Assembly: GCA_027022125.1 (NCBI GenBank)
Contig: JALVZI010000010.1
Span: forward strand, 1 to 5,372
Direction: 5' to 3'
Length of the DNA stretch: 5,372 nt
DNA from: Anaerolineae bacterium
GTDB lineage: Bacteria; Chloroflexota; Anaerolineae; 4572-78
Positions 4,150 to 5,372 of this stretch are shown piece after piece. Made by a program: the position numbers and the translations under genes. Under the pieces are notes generated by a model. That model ran no database searches. It saw nothing but the letters and a program-made list of their open reading frames with translations, and was not told where the DNA came from. Positions within the stretch are counted from its first letter, which is position 1. Every line of letters begins with the position of its first letter.

Positions 4150-5372
4150 TCACACAAAAAGCCGCCAAATTACCGCCACCAGAAACGTCACGGCAAAACC
4201 CATCGCCACCGGTAACAGGGTGGCGGTGACCGTCCATTTTACACTGCCGGTTTCTTTATAGATGGTGTAAATGGTGGTGCTGCACGGATTGTGCAGCAAA
4301 CTGAACAGCATCATATTCACCGCGGTGAGCAGCGTCCAGCCACCGGCTTGCAGCAACATCGCCGTATCACCCAGCGATTGCGTCTCGAAAAGGACGCCTC
4401 TGCCCGCGCCGCCGCTCCCCAGCACCAGTGTGGTGAGCATCAGTACGGTGGGAATGACAATTTCGTTGGCGGGAATGGCGACCACATACGCCAGCAGAAT
4501 GATGCCGTTCAGCCCCACCAGCAGCCCCAACGGGTTCAGCCAGCCGATGAGATATTCGGCGATGGATGCGCCGCCAATGGTGATGTTACTGATGAGCCAA
4601 ATGACCGCTCCGGCAGGCGCGGCAAACACCACCGCCCGCCACAGCACAATCAACGTGCGGTCGATGATGGAGGTGTAAATGGTCTGCCAAACACGCGGGG
4701 GTCGATATGGCGGCAATTCCAAACTGAAAGTAGACACTTCGCCTTTGAGGATAGAACGCGATAACCCCCACGACACGGCAAAACTGAAAAAGACCCCCAG
4801 CAGGGCGATACCCACCACTGCCAGCGCAGAAATCAGCCCCGCCCAGTGCGCCGAAACCAGCCCGCCGATGAAAATGGTGGCGATGAGAATTTGGGTGGGC
4901 CAGCGCCCGTTGCACAGCGAAAAATTGTTGGTGATGATGGCAATCAACCGCTCGCGGGGGCTATCGATGATGCGGGTGGCAACCACCCCCGCCGCATTGC
5001 AGCCGAATCCCATCGACATGCTGAGTGCCTGTTTGCCATGTGCCCCCACTTTTTTGAAAATGTTGTCCAAATTGAATGCCACCCGCGGCAGGTAGCCAAA
5101 ATCTTCCAGCAGGGTGAACAGCGGAAAGAAAATCGCCATGGGAGGCAACATCACACTGATGACCCACACGGTTGCCAGATAAACACCGTCTATCAGCAAC
5201 CCGCTGAGCCACCACGGCAAGCCGATGCCCGCCGCCAGCGATTTCAGCAGCGGATGCCCGTTGTCTATCAGCAGCCATGCCAAAAATTGCGAGGGGTAAT
5301 TCGCGCCGGAAATGGTTATCCAAAAAACGACCATCAATAACAGTAGCATCAGCGGGAAACCCCACACCCGGC
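4150..5372 (-). CDS. feoB: Ferrous iron transport protein B, membrane (Gate) domain; 5' part outside the window
   Basis: FeoB imports Fe(II) across the inner membrane, driven by a cytoplasmic N-terminal G domain that lies beyond the window edge. The 407 or so visible residues are the polytopic membrane part. Recognisable blocks, numbered from the codon at 5367, are GANYPS (21-26), VMLPPMAIFFPLFTLLEDFG (72-91), AHGKQAL (109-115), the first Gate motif GFGCNAAG (120-127), the IIDSPRERLI segment (133-142), NNFSLCNGRWP (147-157), IPANEIVIP (298-306), and HNPCSTT with IYKETGS (359-375). Cysteines C123 and C152 of the Gate motifs are kept. Two positions differ from the form I know best: SMSMGFG for MCMGFG, and FSLCNGR for FVPCNGR. 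The C-terminus ends in a final helix (about 380-402) with no FeoC-like extension. The gene is followed by its own terminator and no feoA or feoC lies downstream. Confidence 0.97.
   Translation of the reverse strand, partial: RVWGFPLMLLLLMVVFWITISGANYPSQFLAWLLIDNGHPLLKSLAAGIGLPWWLSGLLIDGVYLATVWVISVMLPPMAIFFPLFTLLEDFGYLPRVAFNLDNIFKKVGAHGKQALSMSMGFGCNAAGVVATRIIDSPRERLIAIITNNFSLCNGRWPTQILIATIFIGGLVSAHWAGLISALAVVGIALLGVFFSFAVSWGLSRSILKGEVSTFSLELPPYRPPRVWQTIYTSIIDRTLIVLWRAVVFAAPAGAVIWLISNITIGGASIAEYLIGWLNPLGLLVGLNGIILLAYVVAIPANEIVIPTVLMLTTLVLGSGGAGRGVLFETQSLGDTAMLLQAGGWTLLTAVNMMLFSLLHNPCSTTIYTIYKETGSVKWTVTATLLPVAMGFAVTFLVAVIWRLFV

Noticed and set aside
3335..4261. A 308-codon open frame on the plus strand
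   Set aside because: It is antisense to the metallophosphoesterase and runs through its promoter and the feoB terminator into feoB. No motif or ribosome site supports it.
1..5372. CRISPR array, transposon or phage module
   Set aside because: No regularly spaced repeats, transposase, integrase or attachment duplications were seen. All recognised genes are core functions or small conserved families.

Overview
All genes in this window lie on the minus strand, so it reads from 5372 down to 1. The content is bacterial and chromosomal. The order of transcription is: ferrous-iron transporter feoB (5' part outside the window), a metallophosphoesterase, a small four-helix membrane protein, two class II serine tRNAs (CGA, then GGA), the signal recognition particle RNA, a membrane-anchored cell-wall protein with DUF348, G5 and 3D domains, and the 16S rRNA dimethyltransferase rsmA/ksgA (3' part outside the window).

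The organism is probably a bacterium with a Gram-positive-type or otherwise monoderm-like cell wall. The pairing of a DUF348/G5/3D (YabE/RpfB-like) gene with ksgA is known from Firmicutes and Actinobacteria. The G+C-rich genes, and the short AT-rich word repeats confined to gene boundaries, would also suit a Chloroflexota lineage. That assignment is a low-confidence inference; nothing here fixes the phylum.

Region 4072-5372 holds the FeoB membrane domain. Its terminator overlaps the promoter of the next gene (TTGACA, 17 bp, TATACT). Region 3203-4054 is the metallophosphoesterase. Region 2683-3117 is the small membrane protein with an extended -10 promoter and a strong Shine-Dalgarno sequence. 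Region 2092-2615 is a stable-RNA unit: one promoter, tRNA-Ser(CGA), an AT-rich inverted repeat, tRNA-Ser(GGA), SRP RNA nine bases later, and a strong terminator. Region 1-2082 is the cell-wall gene followed by ksgA, separated by 57 bp of direct repeat.

The stable-RNA unit and ksgA serve translation and protein targeting, while the 3D protein acts at the cell wall and FeoB takes up iron. I found no CRISPR array, transposase, phage gene or defence system, and no wholly new system. The most interesting points are in regulatory layout: the terminator/promoter interlock after feoB, the compact tRNA-SRP unit, and a cell-wall gene that starts ten bases after the SRP terminator. No gene-free stretch exceeds 300 bases apart from the RNA cluster described above.
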